From assembly GCA_910584075.1 (NCBI GenBank), contig CAJTZI010000025.1, positions 1-29,433 on the forward strand: a stretch of DNA of 29,433 bases, written 5' to 3'. The notes beneath the pieces were generated by a model, which had not been told where the DNA came from, made no database searches, and saw only the letters and a list, made by a program, of their open reading frames with translations. This DNA comes from an uncultured Oscillibacter sp. (GTDB taxonomy: Bacteria; Bacillota; Clostridia; Oscillospirales; Oscillospiraceae). This document shows positions 1-6,770 of the stretch, one piece after another (within the stretch, counting starts at the first letter, position 1; each line of letters starts with the position of its first letter). The position numbers and the translations under genes are program-made.

Positions 1-72
1 TCGTATTTTGCCCTTTTGCTGTGGCCTTCGTCTTTGTAGGTCCTCTCTCGGCGCTTTTTGAATTTGCTCATT
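1..72 (-). CDS. possible N-terminus of a CDS running off the left edge
   Basis: An open frame starts with ATG at 72 and reads leftward to the window edge without a stop, giving a very basic peptide that begins MSKFKKRRERTYKDEG. It ends almost exactly where the neighbouring transposase frame breaks (stop at 75-77), so it may belong to a different element joined here. I see no convincing Shine-Dalgarno site, only 24 codons are visible, and I do not recognise the family. It could be chance. Confidence 0.2.
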
Positions 73-77
73 TATAG

Positions 78-662
78 TTAGATATACAAAGCATTCACTG
101 TAATGCCAAGCGGGAATATAAGCGGCGTCAGTCCTATCGGAAAAGGAATCTGCTCAACCGAAACTTCACCGCAAGCAAGCCAAATCAAATATGGGTCAGT
201 GATATTACATATTTCAAAGTCAAAGGATATGGACTATATCTATGTGTAATCCTTGACCTGTTTTCCAGAAAAGTTATCGCATATAATATCTCCCGCAAAG
301 CCAGCACTTACCTTGTTACATCGACGTTTAGAGAAGCTTTTGCTCTGCGCAATGATCCCAAGTCTCTCGTTTTTCACAGTGACCGCGGGACACAGTATAC
401 GTCAAATGCATTTACACAGCTTCTGCTTCAAAACAGTGTGCAGCAGTCCTTCTCAGCATCAGGCCGCCCTCTTGATAACGCGGTATCAGAAACTTTTTTC
501 GCCACATTCAAAAAGGAGGAGGCTTATCGCAGAGATTATTTGTCTGAGCGGGACTTTCGTAAAAGCGTAGATGAATATATCCAGTTTTATAATGAAATTC
601 GTCCCCATAAAACATTGGCATATAAAACGCCGGTACATTTTGAAGAATTATATGGGAAATGA
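78..662 (+). pseudogene. IS3-family transposase OrfB, 5'-truncated
   Basis: One frame is open from 78 to the TGA at 660-662 (194 codons) and encodes the integrase (rve) core of an IS3/IS150-type OrfB. The DDE residues are visible: Asp in WVSDITYF, Asp in FHSDRGTQYTS and Glu in SETFFATFKKEE, followed by the usual C-terminal NEIRPHKTLAYKTPVHFEE. Full OrfB proteins are about 270-290 aa, so roughly the first 80-90 residues are missing. An in-frame TAG at 75-77 closes the frame and no start codon or OrfA is seen upstream. The DNA is clearly richer in A+T than the chromosome around it, which supports acquisition. It is probably an inactive remnant, unless the rest lies left of the window. Confidence 0.85.
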
Positions 663-790
663 GAGGTTTCTCGTTTTCTGTGTTCAAAATCCCACAATCT
701 AAAATTTTTTCATTTTCACTTTTTGAGCGTTTTCTGATTTCAGCCCAGATAACGACTTTTCCAAAAGTCTTGATTTGCAAGGCTTTAAGC

Positions 791-841
791 AAAAAACCAG
801 CCTCGATTCTCGATAAAACAGTTCGAAAATCAAGGCTGGTT
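791..841 (-). terminator. intrinsic terminator of tRNA-Ser
   Basis: Arms at 795-812 and 824-841 pair over 18 positions with two non-Watson-Crick positions around an 11-nt loop. On the minus strand the hairpin runs straight into a T tract (A tract 791-796 on the given strand). It lies just 3' of the tRNA-Ser gene. Confidence 0.85.
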
Positions 842-845
842 CACA

Positions 846-937
846 TGGCGGAGAAGGAGGGATTCGAACCCTCGAGACCCTTTAGGGGCCTACATGATTT
901 CCAATCATGCGCCCTCGACCAACTAGGCGACTTCTCC
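846..937 (-). tRNA. tRNA-Ser (anticodon GGA), CCA encoded
   Basis: The reverse complement folds as a class II tRNA. The acceptor arm pairs GGAGAAG with CTTCTCC, the anticodon loop is TTGGAAA (anticodon GGA, reading UCC/UCU), there is a long variable arm, and the T-loop is GGTTCGAATCC. A G discriminator and an encoded CCA close the 3' end. The 92-nt length and long variable arm are as expected for serine tRNA. It has its own promoter and terminator. A truncated IS3 element lies about 180 bp downstream of its 3' end. Confidence 0.97.
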
Positions 938-995
938 ATCATAATTCTGTTGTTTTTCTGTGCTGCAATTTCTGCCTGTCAAAACAGCAATTGTT

Positions 996-1023
996 ATTAT
1001 ACCAGAGCTTTCCTCAAAGTCAA
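996..1023 (-). promoter_or_regulatory. sigma-A promoter of tRNA-Ser
   Basis: On the minus strand TTGACT (1018-1023), a 16-nt spacer and a perfect TATAAT (996-1001) lie about 58 bp before the tRNA 5' end. A near-consensus promoter suits a stable RNA gene. Confidence 0.8.
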
Positions 1024-1338
1024 GCCCCTATTTTCAAGATTTTCAAAAAAGTATTGTAATTCCAGTCAAACAAGATCAGACAAGATGTGAAACCTCTCTG
1101 ACCCGCGGCAGGTCTGCTGCCGGTTCCCGCATATTTCCGCGCACTGAAAATTAGGGATTGCTATACCGGGCTCCTCATGTTATCTTAAGTCTATCATAGA
1201 GCTCCGGCGGTTCTTCCGCGGGATTCTCCGCAGTTCTGCTGTATGATACTCTTCCCTGTCCGGCGAAAAAATTTCCGCCATCCGGAATTCTGCCGCTTTT
1301 CAAGCAAGACCCCGACGCAACATAAGGAGGAAGAAAAT
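1024..1338. other. intergenic region without a recognised gene
   Basis: About 315 bp between the tRNA promoter and the monooxygenase gene. It holds a small inverted repeat (1106-1111 with 1117-1122) and a weak promoter-like TTGCTA-N16-TTATCT near 1158-1185 that could serve the downstream genes. No reading frame here has a ribosome binding site or recognisable protein. Confidence 0.5.
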
Positions 1339-1623
1339 ATGCTTACCTGGAATGTCACCTACCACACCAAGCCCGGCCAGAGGACAGCCTTTTATCAAGC
1401 CATCACCGACCTGGGGGTCCGGGAAAACTCGCTCCAGGAGGAGGGCAATGTGAAGTACGACTACTATTTTGACGCCCAGGACCCCAACGCGCTGCTGCTG
1501 GTGGAGACTTGGACGGAGCCCGCCTTTCAGGAGGCCCACTGCCAGACCGAGATCTTCGCAAGGCTCCAAGTGCTGAAGGTCAAATACTGCGCCGACGTGA
1601 CCATCGACAAATTCAGCCATTGA
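1339..1623 (+). CDS. putative quinol monooxygenase, ABM domain
   Basis: The 94-aa product matches the antibiotic biosynthesis monooxygenase (ABM/YgiN-like) fold in length and pattern: a beta strand start LTWNVTYHTKPGQ, then EEGNVKYDYYFDAQDPNALLLVETW and the helix QEAHCQTEIF with the conserved His. Such small dimeric proteins act as cofactor-free oxygenases or as haem or quinone binding proteins; the substrate cannot be told here. The start at 1339 is set by a strong AAGGAGGA site 9 nt upstream. An in-frame ATG at 1243 lacks one. A cupin gene follows after 11 bp, so the two are probably one transcript. Confidence 0.8.
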   Translation: MLTWNVTYHTKPGQRTAFYQAITDLGVRENSLQEEGNVKYDYYFDAQDPNALLLVETWTEPAFQEAHCQTEIFARLQVLKVKYCADVTIDKFSH

Positions 1624-1634
1624 GGAGGCCGGGT

Positions 1635-1973
1635 ATGGACGGAGGCATGAAGAACATCGCAAAGGGGCAGGTCCTGCGGCTGGACAGTCTGGTCTCCTAT
1701 CAGGAGGGACAGGTGGTCAGCCGCACCCTGGCCCAGAATCCCCATATGAGCCTCACCCTCTTTGCCTTTGAAAGGGGAGAGGAGATCAGCACCCACGCCT
1801 CCGGCGGAGACGCCCTGGTGACGGTGCTGGAGGGCACGGGCCGCTTTACCGTGGGCGGGGAAATCCACGTTCTCCGGCAGGGGGAGAGCCTGGTCATGCC
1901 GGCCGGCATTCCCCACGCCGTATACGGTGAGGAGCGGTTCAAAATGCTTTTGGCGGTGGTATTTTCCGCCTGA
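1635..1973 (+). CDS. cupin domain-containing protein
   Basis: The 112-aa product is a single small cupin barrel. Motif 1 is degenerate (GEEISTHASGGDALVTVLEG, His54) and motif 2 is GESLVMPAGIPHAV (His94), so part of the usual His/His/Glu metal set is missing from motif 1. Proteins of this size often bind or sense small molecules or act as simple isomerases or dioxygenases; the role here is unknown. GAGG at 1622-1625 supports the ATG at 1635; ATG 1647 is an alternative. It follows the ABM monooxygenase gene by 11 bp, so a joint role in quinone or aromatic handling is possible but not shown. Confidence 0.8.
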   Translation: MDGGMKNIAKGQVLRLDSLVSYQEGQVVSRTLAQNPHMSLTLFAFERGEEISTHASGGDALVTVLEGTGRFTVGGEIHVLRQGESLVMPAGIPHAVYGEERFKMLLAVVFSA

Positions 1974-2039
1974 CACATCCGCGTGCCAAGCCCACAACGC
2001 CCGTCCGAAGGGACGGCCCATACGGTCCGGAGCGGCGGA

Positions 2040-2072
2040 GACGGGGCGGAGGTGATGCATCTCCGCCCCGTC
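2040..2072. terminator. perfect hairpin between convergent genes
   Basis: Arms 2040-2051 and 2061-2072 pair perfectly over 12 bp around a 9-nt loop. It sits between the converging cupin and ZIP genes and can serve both. Neither side has a clean T tract, so it may act as a weak terminator or 3'-end stabiliser. Confidence 0.5.
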
Positions 2073-2087
2073 CTTGCCATGTTCCGC

Positions 2088-2852
2088 TTACCCCAGCGCC
2101 ACATCCAGCACCATCATGATGAGAAACCCCGTCACAAACCCGCAGGTGCCCGCCCGGCTGTGGGCCTGGGGAATCAGCTCCTCCACCACCACGTACAGCA
2201 TGGCTCCCGCGGCGAAGCTCAAAAGCCACGGCATCAGCGGCCTGGCCCAGGCCGCCGCCAGCACCACCAGAACGCCGAACAGCGGCTCCACAATCCCGGA
2301 CATCATGCCGCCCCCGAAAGCCCGGAAGCGGCTGCGCCCCTCCTGCCGCAGAGGCAGCGCGATGGCCGCTCCCTCGGGGAAGTTCTGGATGCCGATCCCC
2401 ATGGCCAGGGCCGCCGCTCCGGCGAAATTCTCCCCCTGGGAGGCCAGGGCGAAGGCCAGGCCTACCGCCATGCCCTCCGGCACGTTATGTAGCGTGATAG
2501 CGGTCATCAGCAGCGTATTCTGCCGCCAGGCATCGTCGGCCAGGTCCCGGCTGCGCCGGAGGCGGGGCAGCATGGCGTCCAGGGCCGCCAGGAACACCAC
2601 CCCCAGCAGCATCCCCGCCGCAGCCGGGAGCCAGCCGGGGAACCGTCCCTCCCCCTCCGCCTGGTTGATGGCGGGCAGCAGCAGGCTCCACACGGAGGCC
2701 GCCGTCATCACCCCGGCGGCAAAGCCCAGCATGGCCCGCTGGAACCGGGGCTTCGGCTCCCCGGAGAGAAAGAACACCGTGGCGGCGCCCAGGGTGGTCA
2801 TCAAAAAGGTGAATCCGGTGCCCAGAGCCGCCCATTGTAAAGATTGCAGCAT
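2088..2852 (-). CDS. ZIP family metal transporter
   Basis: The 254-aa membrane protein has about eight hydrophobic segments and the two ZIP signatures: HNVPEG at residues 122-127 (TM4) and QNFPEG at 156-161 (TM5), which form the binuclear metal site. ZIP proteins of the ZupT/GufA type import Zn2+ and other divalent cations into the cytoplasm. Length is normal for the family. The start at 2852 is chosen because AGGCGGAG stands 8 nt before it and because the family begins at this hydrophobic segment; the frame stays open further upstream. It is transcribed away from the RNHCP zinc-ribbon gene, so metal control of the pair is conceivable. Confidence 0.9.
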   Translation of the reverse strand: MLQSLQWAALGTGFTFLMTTLGAATVFFLSGEPKPRFQRAMLGFAAGVMTAASVWSLLLPAINQAEGEGRFPGWLPAAAGMLLGVVFLAALDAMLPRLRRSRDLADDAWRQNTLLMTAITLHNVPEGMAVGLAFALASQGENFAGAAALAMGIGIQNFPEGAAIALPLRQEGRSRFRAFGGGMMSGIVEPLFGVLVVLAAAWARPLMPWLLSFAAGAMLYVVVEELIPQAHSRAGTCGFVTGFLIMMVLDVALG

Positions 2853-2936
2853 AGCGTATCTCCGCCTTTGTTTCAGGTTCGGGCGGAACACCGCCCGTAT
2901 GACAGTATAGGCGGCGGCAGGGAAATCGGTGACGGG

Positions 2937-2965
2937 TTGACGGCGGCGGGGACATGTGGTATCTT
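2937..2965 (+). promoter_or_regulatory. predicted sigma-A promoter of the RNHCP gene
   Basis: TTGACG (2937-2942), 17-nt spacer, TATCTT (2960-2965). It implies a leader of about 155 nt before the RNHCP start, containing a short open frame and two hairpins. Confidence 0.55.
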
Positions 2966-3014
2966 GAATGCGGCCCGTCCTCCGGACGGAGCGACTGAAA
3001 AAGGAGTTTACCCT

Positions 3015-3047
3015 ATGAAGCGTAAAAGCGCGGAGAGTGTCATCTGA
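3015..3047 (+). CDS. possible 10-aa leader peptide
   Basis: ATG at 3015 stands 8 nt after AAGGAG (3001-3006) and encodes MKRKSAESVI before TGA. The stop lies inside a hairpin formed by 3037-3041/3045-3049 with 3054-3058/3060-3064. The placement in the leader of the RNHCP gene suggests an upstream regulatory ORF. Ten codons alone could be chance. Confidence 0.3.
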   Translation: MKRKSAESVI

Positions 3048-3089
3048 CCGGGAGGTCAGGACACACGCTGTTTCAAAACCTGCCTCCCG

Positions 3090-3108
3090 TAGAATGACAC
3101 CAATTCTA
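3090..3108 (+). promoter_or_regulatory. small inverted repeat before the RNHCP ribosome binding site
   Basis: TAGAAT (3090-3095) and ATTCTA (3103-3108) can pair across 7 nt, ending 2 nt before the AGGAGG ribosome site. It could modulate access to that site or be an operator. The pairing is seen; the role is a guess. Confidence 0.3.
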
Positions 3109-3126
3109 TCAGGAGGAATCATCCCA

Positions 3127-3549
3127 ATGAACCGGGAGAACAAGAGAAAGGCATTTGAAAAAGGCTATTACAAGACCCATCCCTGCAGTGACACATTCAC
3201 CTGCAAGGCCTGCGGCTGGCCCGTGGGCCCGGAGGGCGCCGGAAGCGGCCACCGCAACCACTGCCCCAACTGTCTCACCAGCCTCCACCTGGACGTGGAG
3301 CCCGGGGACCGGGCAGCGGACTGCGGCGGGCTGATGGAGCCTGTGGCGGTCTGGGTCCGGAAGGGCGGTGAGTGGGCCGTCATCCACCGCTGCAAGCGGT
3401 GCGGGGCCCTGTCATCCAACCGGGTGGCGGCAGACGACAGCCCCATGAAGCTGCTGTCCATCGCGGCGCGGCCCATGGCGTCTCCGCCGTTTCCCATCGA
3501 GCACCTGCACAAGCTGGCGGGCCTTTTGGGAGATGGAATTCCGGAGTAA
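3127..3549 (+). CDS. RNHCP domain zinc-ribbon protein
   Basis: The 140-aa cytoplasmic protein carries the name-giving RNHCP motif at residues 43-47 (GSGHRNHCPNC) with an earlier CKAC pair (Cys26, Cys29) and a later CKRC pair, as expected for the RNHCP family of bacterial zinc-ribbon proteins. The family's function is not established; its zinc ribbons suggest RNA or protein binding. AGGAGG at 3111-3116 fixes the start at 3127. The long leader with a possible leader peptide hints at translational control. It converges on the HxlR gene across a bidirectional terminator. Confidence 0.88.
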   Translation: MNRENKRKAFEKGYYKTHPCSDTFTCKACGWPVGPEGAGSGHRNHCPNCLTSLHLDVEPGDRAADCGGLMEPVAVWVRKGGEWAVIHRCKRCGALSSNRVAADDSPMKLLSIAARPMASPPFPIEHLHKLAGLLGDGIPE

Positions 3550-3557
3550 AAGCCGAA

Positions 3558-3589
3558 GGGCGGGACATCTGAGATGTCCCGCCCTCTTT
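3558..3589. terminator. bidirectional intrinsic terminator
   Basis: Arms 3558-3569 and 3573-3584 pair perfectly over 12 bp with a 3-nt loop. CTTT follows on the plus strand, and on the minus strand the hairpin is followed by CTTTT a few bases on. It separates the converging RNHCP and HxlR genes. Confidence 0.75.
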
Positions 3590-3592
3590 GCG

Positions 3593-4012
3593 TCAGTAAT
3601 CTGCCGCGGGGGCCTCCCCATCCTTCGGTCCCCGCAGAGCCAACGCCTCCGGATCGGGGCTGACGTATCCCGGCGGACACAGGTTCTCCTCGCTCCAGCG
3701 CAGCATGACCTCCAGCACCGGCAAAAAGCCCTCTCCCAGCTCCGTCAGGGTGTACTCCACCCGGGGCGGCACCTCAGGGAACACCTCACGGCGGAGAAAA
3801 CCGTCGGCCTCCAGCTCCCGCAGCTGCTTTGTCAGGGTGGACTGGGTGATCCCGTCCAGGCGGCGCAGCAGCTGCCCGAACCGCTGGACCCTGTAAAAGG
3901 CCACATACCACAAAATCAAAATCTTCCACTTTCCGGAGAGCACCGACTGCAGCCGGCTCATGGGGACGCAGCGGGCCAGGGCCTCCGGCCCGCTGAACTT
4001 GTTTTCGGACAT
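3593..4012 (-). CDS. HxlR family winged-helix transcriptional regulator
   Basis: The 139-aa protein matches the HxlR/MarR-like DUF24 family: the N-terminal CPMSRLQSVLSGKWKILILW block (Cys15 is the position often redox-active in this family), FGQLLRRLDGITQSTLTKQLRELEADGFLRR as recognition helix region, and PPRVEYTLTELG in the wing. Such dimers respond to thiol, quinone or aldehyde stress and usually control a divergent gene, here the radical SAM gene 160 bp away. The start at 4012 follows AAAGGAGG at 9 nt; an ATG at 4057 has no such site. A 3' tail after the wing is variable. Confidence 0.9.
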   Translation of the reverse strand: MSENKFSGPEALARCVPMSRLQSVLSGKWKILILWYVAFYRVQRFGQLLRRLDGITQSTLTKQLRELEADGFLRREVFPEVPPRVEYTLTELGEGFLPVLEVMLRWSEENLCPPGYVSPDPEALALRGPKDGEAPAADY

Positions 4013-4083
4013 GGGACGCGCCTCCTTTGGAAGTTCCATCGAAGACCAGTATATCATTTCGGCGCCCCGGGGAAAAGCCCCTG

Positions 4084-4123
4084 GTACAAAAAAAGACCGT
4101 ATCGCCTAAAAAAGACAGTACTT
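4084..4123 (+). promoter_or_regulatory. promoter/operator region of the radical SAM gene, motif shared with glyA
   Basis: A -10-like TAAAAA (4107-4112) has only a weak -35 (GTACAA, 4084-4089), as in activator-dependent promoters. The stretch TATCGCCTAAAA (4100-4111) followed by AGTACTT (4117-4123) recurs before glyA at 27894-27919. AGTACT is itself a palindrome. An HxlR operator is a reasonable guess given the divergent regulator. Confidence 0.45.
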
Positions 4124-4172
4124 GCCAAACCGCCTCTCCTCTGTTACATTCCAGGGGAAAGGAGTGATGAAC

Positions 4173-5108
4173 ATGCACTACACGGGAACCATCTGGCGGC
4201 CGCCCTACGAGGCCGGCTCCCTCCTGCTGGAGGTGACAGCGGGCTGTGCGTGGCACCGCTGCAAATTCTGCACCCTCTATGACGGCCTGCCCTTCCGCTT
4301 CCGGATGACGCCGCCGGAGACGGTGGAGGCGGACCTGCGGGAGGCCCAGATGATGGCCCACGACCCCATGGGGAAGCTGGCCGCCCTGCTCCAGGGCCTG
4401 CCGGAGCCCGGAGGGGTGCGCCGGGTCTTTCTCACCGGGGCCAATCCCTTCGCCCTGTCCTTTGACAGGCTGAAGCACATCGCGAATCTAATCCGGCAGT
4501 ATCTCCCCTCCTGCGAAACCGTCGGCTGCTTCGCCCGGGTGACGGATGTTGGCAAAAAGACGGAGGAGGAACTGCGGGTCCTCCGGGAGCTGGGGTATAC
4601 GGGCCTCAGCATCGGCGTGGAGACGGGCCACGGCCCCTCTCTCCGGTTCATGGACAAGGGCTACGGCCCGGAGGACATCGTGGAGCAATGCCGCCGCCTG
4701 GACGAAGCCGGCCTCGACTATTATTTCATGTACCTAGCGGGCCTTCCCGGGGCGGGGAGGGGCGCGGAGGGGGCCGCCGCCTCGGCGGAAATTTTCAACC
4801 GGACCCGGCCCAAAATCATCGACTCCTCCATGCTCACCGTCTTTCCGGAGTCCCGGCTGTACCGGGAGACGGAGGCGGGAACCTGGGCGGAGGAGAGCGA
4901 GGTGGAGAAGCCGGAGGAGGTGCGGACGCTGGTGGAGGGACTGGAGATTCCGGTGTGGTTCGCCACACTGGGGGCCTCCAACGCCGTGGTGGTCCAGGGA
5001 AATCTCCCGGAGGACCGCTCCGCCCTGCTGGCACGTCTGGACGCGGCCCGGGACCCAGCCCGGGAGGCGGCCCTGCGGCAGTACCGCCGGAGCCTCCCCC
5101 ATCTGTAA
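4173..5108 (+). CDS. radical SAM protein
   Basis: The 311-aa protein starts with a cysteine cluster GCAWHRCKFC (Cys25, Cys30, Cys33; spacing CX4CX2C rather than CX3CX2C), which would hold the [4Fe-4S] cluster that cleaves SAM. This spacing with a Trp after the first Cys is the pattern of the GCPWNRCTFC-type radical SAM proteins. Downstream segments LRELGYTGLSIGVETGH and the helix-rich C-terminus fit a TIM-barrel. The reaction is unknown. Start 4173 is chosen because AAAGGAG is 8 nt away, while for ATG 4167 it would be only 2 nt away. It diverges from an HxlR regulator and converges on spoIIP with 3 bp between stop codons. Confidence 0.82.
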   Translation: MHYTGTIWRPPYEAGSLLLEVTAGCAWHRCKFCTLYDGLPFRFRMTPPETVEADLREAQMMAHDPMGKLAALLQGLPEPGGVRRVFLTGANPFALSFDRLKHIANLIRQYLPSCETVGCFARVTDVGKKTEEELRVLRELGYTGLSIGVETGHGPSLRFMDKGYGPEDIVEQCRRLDEAGLDYYFMYLAGLPGAGRGAEGAAASAEIFNRTRPKIIDSSMLTVFPESRLYRETEAGTWAEESEVEKPEEVRTLVEGLEIPVWFATLGASNAVVVQGNLPEDRSALLARLDAARDPAREAALRQYRRSLPHL

Positions 5109-5111
5109 GGC

Positions 5112-6284
5112 TTACTTGCTCTGGGCCCGCAGCACCTCCGTCATGCGCTGGGCGAAGAGCCGGCCCGCCAGAGCCGCCTCCTCCGGGGCGTTTCCAGCGG
5201 CGCCCACCTCCACCAGCAGCGACCCGGTGGTGGCGTGCTGGTTGTACCGGGAGTTTCGCAGCAGCAGCGGCCGCATCAGCGTGGGGTACTCCGTTAAGAT
5301 ATCCTGCTGGAGGGCCACCGCCAGCCGCAGGTTCTCCATCCAGTCCGGGTGGGTGAGGCCGCTGCCGTCGCTGCCTACCACCAGGGTCATCTGGGCGGAG
5401 GTCCCCACCCCCTCGATGGGGGAGACCACCTTGTACTGGCTGCCCTGGCTGTCCTCAATGGCGTCCCGGTGGACATCCAGGATGAAGCGGATGGAGGGGT
5501 ACTGGGTCAGGTAGCTCTGGATGGCCGCCAGGGCCCGGTCATAGGCCCCGGAGTAGGAGGGGTAGTCGTACAGCGTCCGGTCGTGGAGGACGGAGATTCC
5601 CGCCTCGCCGAACACCGCCGCCATCTCGTCTCCCACCTTCACCACGTTGTAGCGGGTGTCCGTGGTGCGGTAATCGCCGGACCAGACCACCTCCGTCCCC
5701 GGGGCGGGGGTATAGGCCTCGCTGCCGTGGGTATGGAGGATGAGGATCTGGGGCTCCTCCGCTGTCAGCTCCGCTGCGAAGGGCTCCCCCAGGGCCGTGA
5801 GAGGAAGCTCCTGATCGCGGGAGCTGCTGATGTAGCAGCGTCCAAAAACGGTGTAGCCGCTGGGGTCATTGGGCACCAGGGTTCGGGCGGGGACGCCGTT
5901 GTCCACGGCGGCGGGGGGCGGGGCGTCCAGGGATGACTCCTCCACCGGGGTGGGGGCGGCCTCCTCTGTCTCCTCGTCTGCGGCGGCGGGGGGCGCCGTC
6001 TCCGCGCTCTGCCACAGCTCCGCCACCTCCGCCCGGGCGGACAGCAGCAGCGGCGCCTGACTGATGGCCAGCACGGCGGCGGGAGACAACTGGTCCCGAG
6101 TCCACAGGTCCCCCATCTCCCACCGCAGCGCGCCCATGGGCAGAGCTTCCCGCAGGGCTGAGAGAGCCGCGGCGGCGGTGTCGCTGCCCGCCGTGACCGC
6201 CGCCGCCCACAGCACCGCCAGCCCCAGGACTCCCGCCTCCAGCCGCCGTAGGAGGCCGGCGGGAAGGATGGGCTTTTTTCTCAT
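5112..6284 (-). CDS. spoIIP: stage II sporulation protein P
   Basis: SpoIIP is a zinc-dependent cell-wall amidase/endopeptidase that works with SpoIID and SpoIIM to thin septal peptidoglycan during engulfment. The 390-aa protein has an N-terminal membrane anchor (about residues 14-32), a Pro/Ala/Glu-rich linker (about 96-130) and the amidase domain with LILHTHGSEAYTP (His184, His186, Glu189), DVHRDA (His272) and NQHATTGSLLVEVG (His350, Glu359). These are the expected metal and catalytic positions. The start at 6284 has AGAGG 8 nt upstream; a GTG at 6293 and an ATG at 6290 are too close to it. No partner spoII gene lies next to it. It indicates a spore former. Confidence 0.93.
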   Translation of the reverse strand: MRKKPILPAGLLRRLEAGVLGLAVLWAAAVTAGSDTAAAALSALREALPMGALRWEMGDLWTRDQLSPAAVLAISQAPLLLSARAEVAELWQSAETAPPAAADEETEEAAPTPVEESSLDAPPPAAVDNGVPARTLVPNDPSGYTVFGRCYISSSRDQELPLTALGEPFAAELTAEEPQILILHTHGSEAYTPAPGTEVVWSGDYRTTDTRYNVVKVGDEMAAVFGEAGISVLHDRTLYDYPSYSGAYDRALAAIQSYLTQYPSIRFILDVHRDAIEDSQGSQYKVVSPIEGVGTSAQMTLVVGSDGSGLTHPDWMENLRLAVALQQDILTEYPTLMRPLLLRNSRYNQHATTGSLLVEVGAAGNAPEEAALAGRLFAQRMTEVLRAQSK

Positions 6285-6350
6285 GTACATCACCTCTGGG
6301 ACAACCTATGCGGCGGGGAAGGGAAATAGAAGCGGAGGCGCCTTCAAATT

Positions 6351-6382
6351 GGAGGCCCGGCACTTTTTTGTGCCGGGCCTCC
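6351..6382 (-). terminator. terminator-like hairpin after the acid-sugar operon
   Basis: Arms 6351-6363 and 6370-6382 pair perfectly over 13 bp; the loop is six T (plus) or six A (minus). It lies 28 bp after the last gene of the operon (VOC). The stretch after it on the minus strand is only AATTT, so it is a strong hairpin with a weak U tract. Confidence 0.6.
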
Positions 6383-6410
6383 TGATTGCGTCCTCTCCAC
6401 TATCCCGCGG

Positions 6411-6758
6411 TCAGCCTCTCATGATGTGAATGGCAAAGCCGCCGAACTCACCGTCCAGATAGATATTTTTCAGCTTGCCGTCCTCCGTATAGGCCGCGGT
6501 CTCCATCCGAAAAGCAAAGCCCTTTTCCCCCAGCTCCGCCACGGCGGCGTCCAGGTCCGGCGTCCGCATGGCAATGTGGCCGTTGGCGCCCAGGAAGGGG
6601 GACTTCATGCACTCGAAGAACTCCCCGGCGAACTCGGACTTCTGGCCGTGGCGGGGGTTCAGGTTGAAGACCAGGCTCAGGAGCTTCGCCAGCTCCAGCG
6701 CCGACTCCGGGTCCGGGGTGTTGATGCCCAGATGGGCCAGCTCAAATTTGTTCTCCAT
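6411..6758 (-). CDS. VOC / glyoxalase-like family protein
   Basis: The 115-aa protein has a single VOC module: the opening strand FELAHLGINTPDPESALELAKLLSLVFNL, a middle GHIAMRTPDLDAAVAELGEKGF and the closing strand IYLDGEFGGFAIHIM. Proteins of this fold bind a metal through paired His/Glu residues and act as isomerases, lyases or dioxygenases. Its partner repeats could come from a dimer. It is the last gene of the operon, 12 bp after the sialidase-like gene, so it may isomerise or epimerise an intermediate of the same pathway; that is inference. Confidence 0.75.
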   Translation of the reverse strand: MENKFELAHLGINTPDPESALELAKLLSLVFNLNPRHGQKSEFAGEFFECMKSPFLGANGHIAMRTPDLDAAVAELGEKGFAFRMETAAYTEDGKLKNIYLDGEFGGFAIHIMRG

Positions 6759-6770
6759 GGCCGGCTCCCC

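Noticed and set aside
846..937. tRNA-Ser as an attachment site of an integrated element
   Set aside because: No integrase gene and no duplicated tRNA 3' end are visible in the window.
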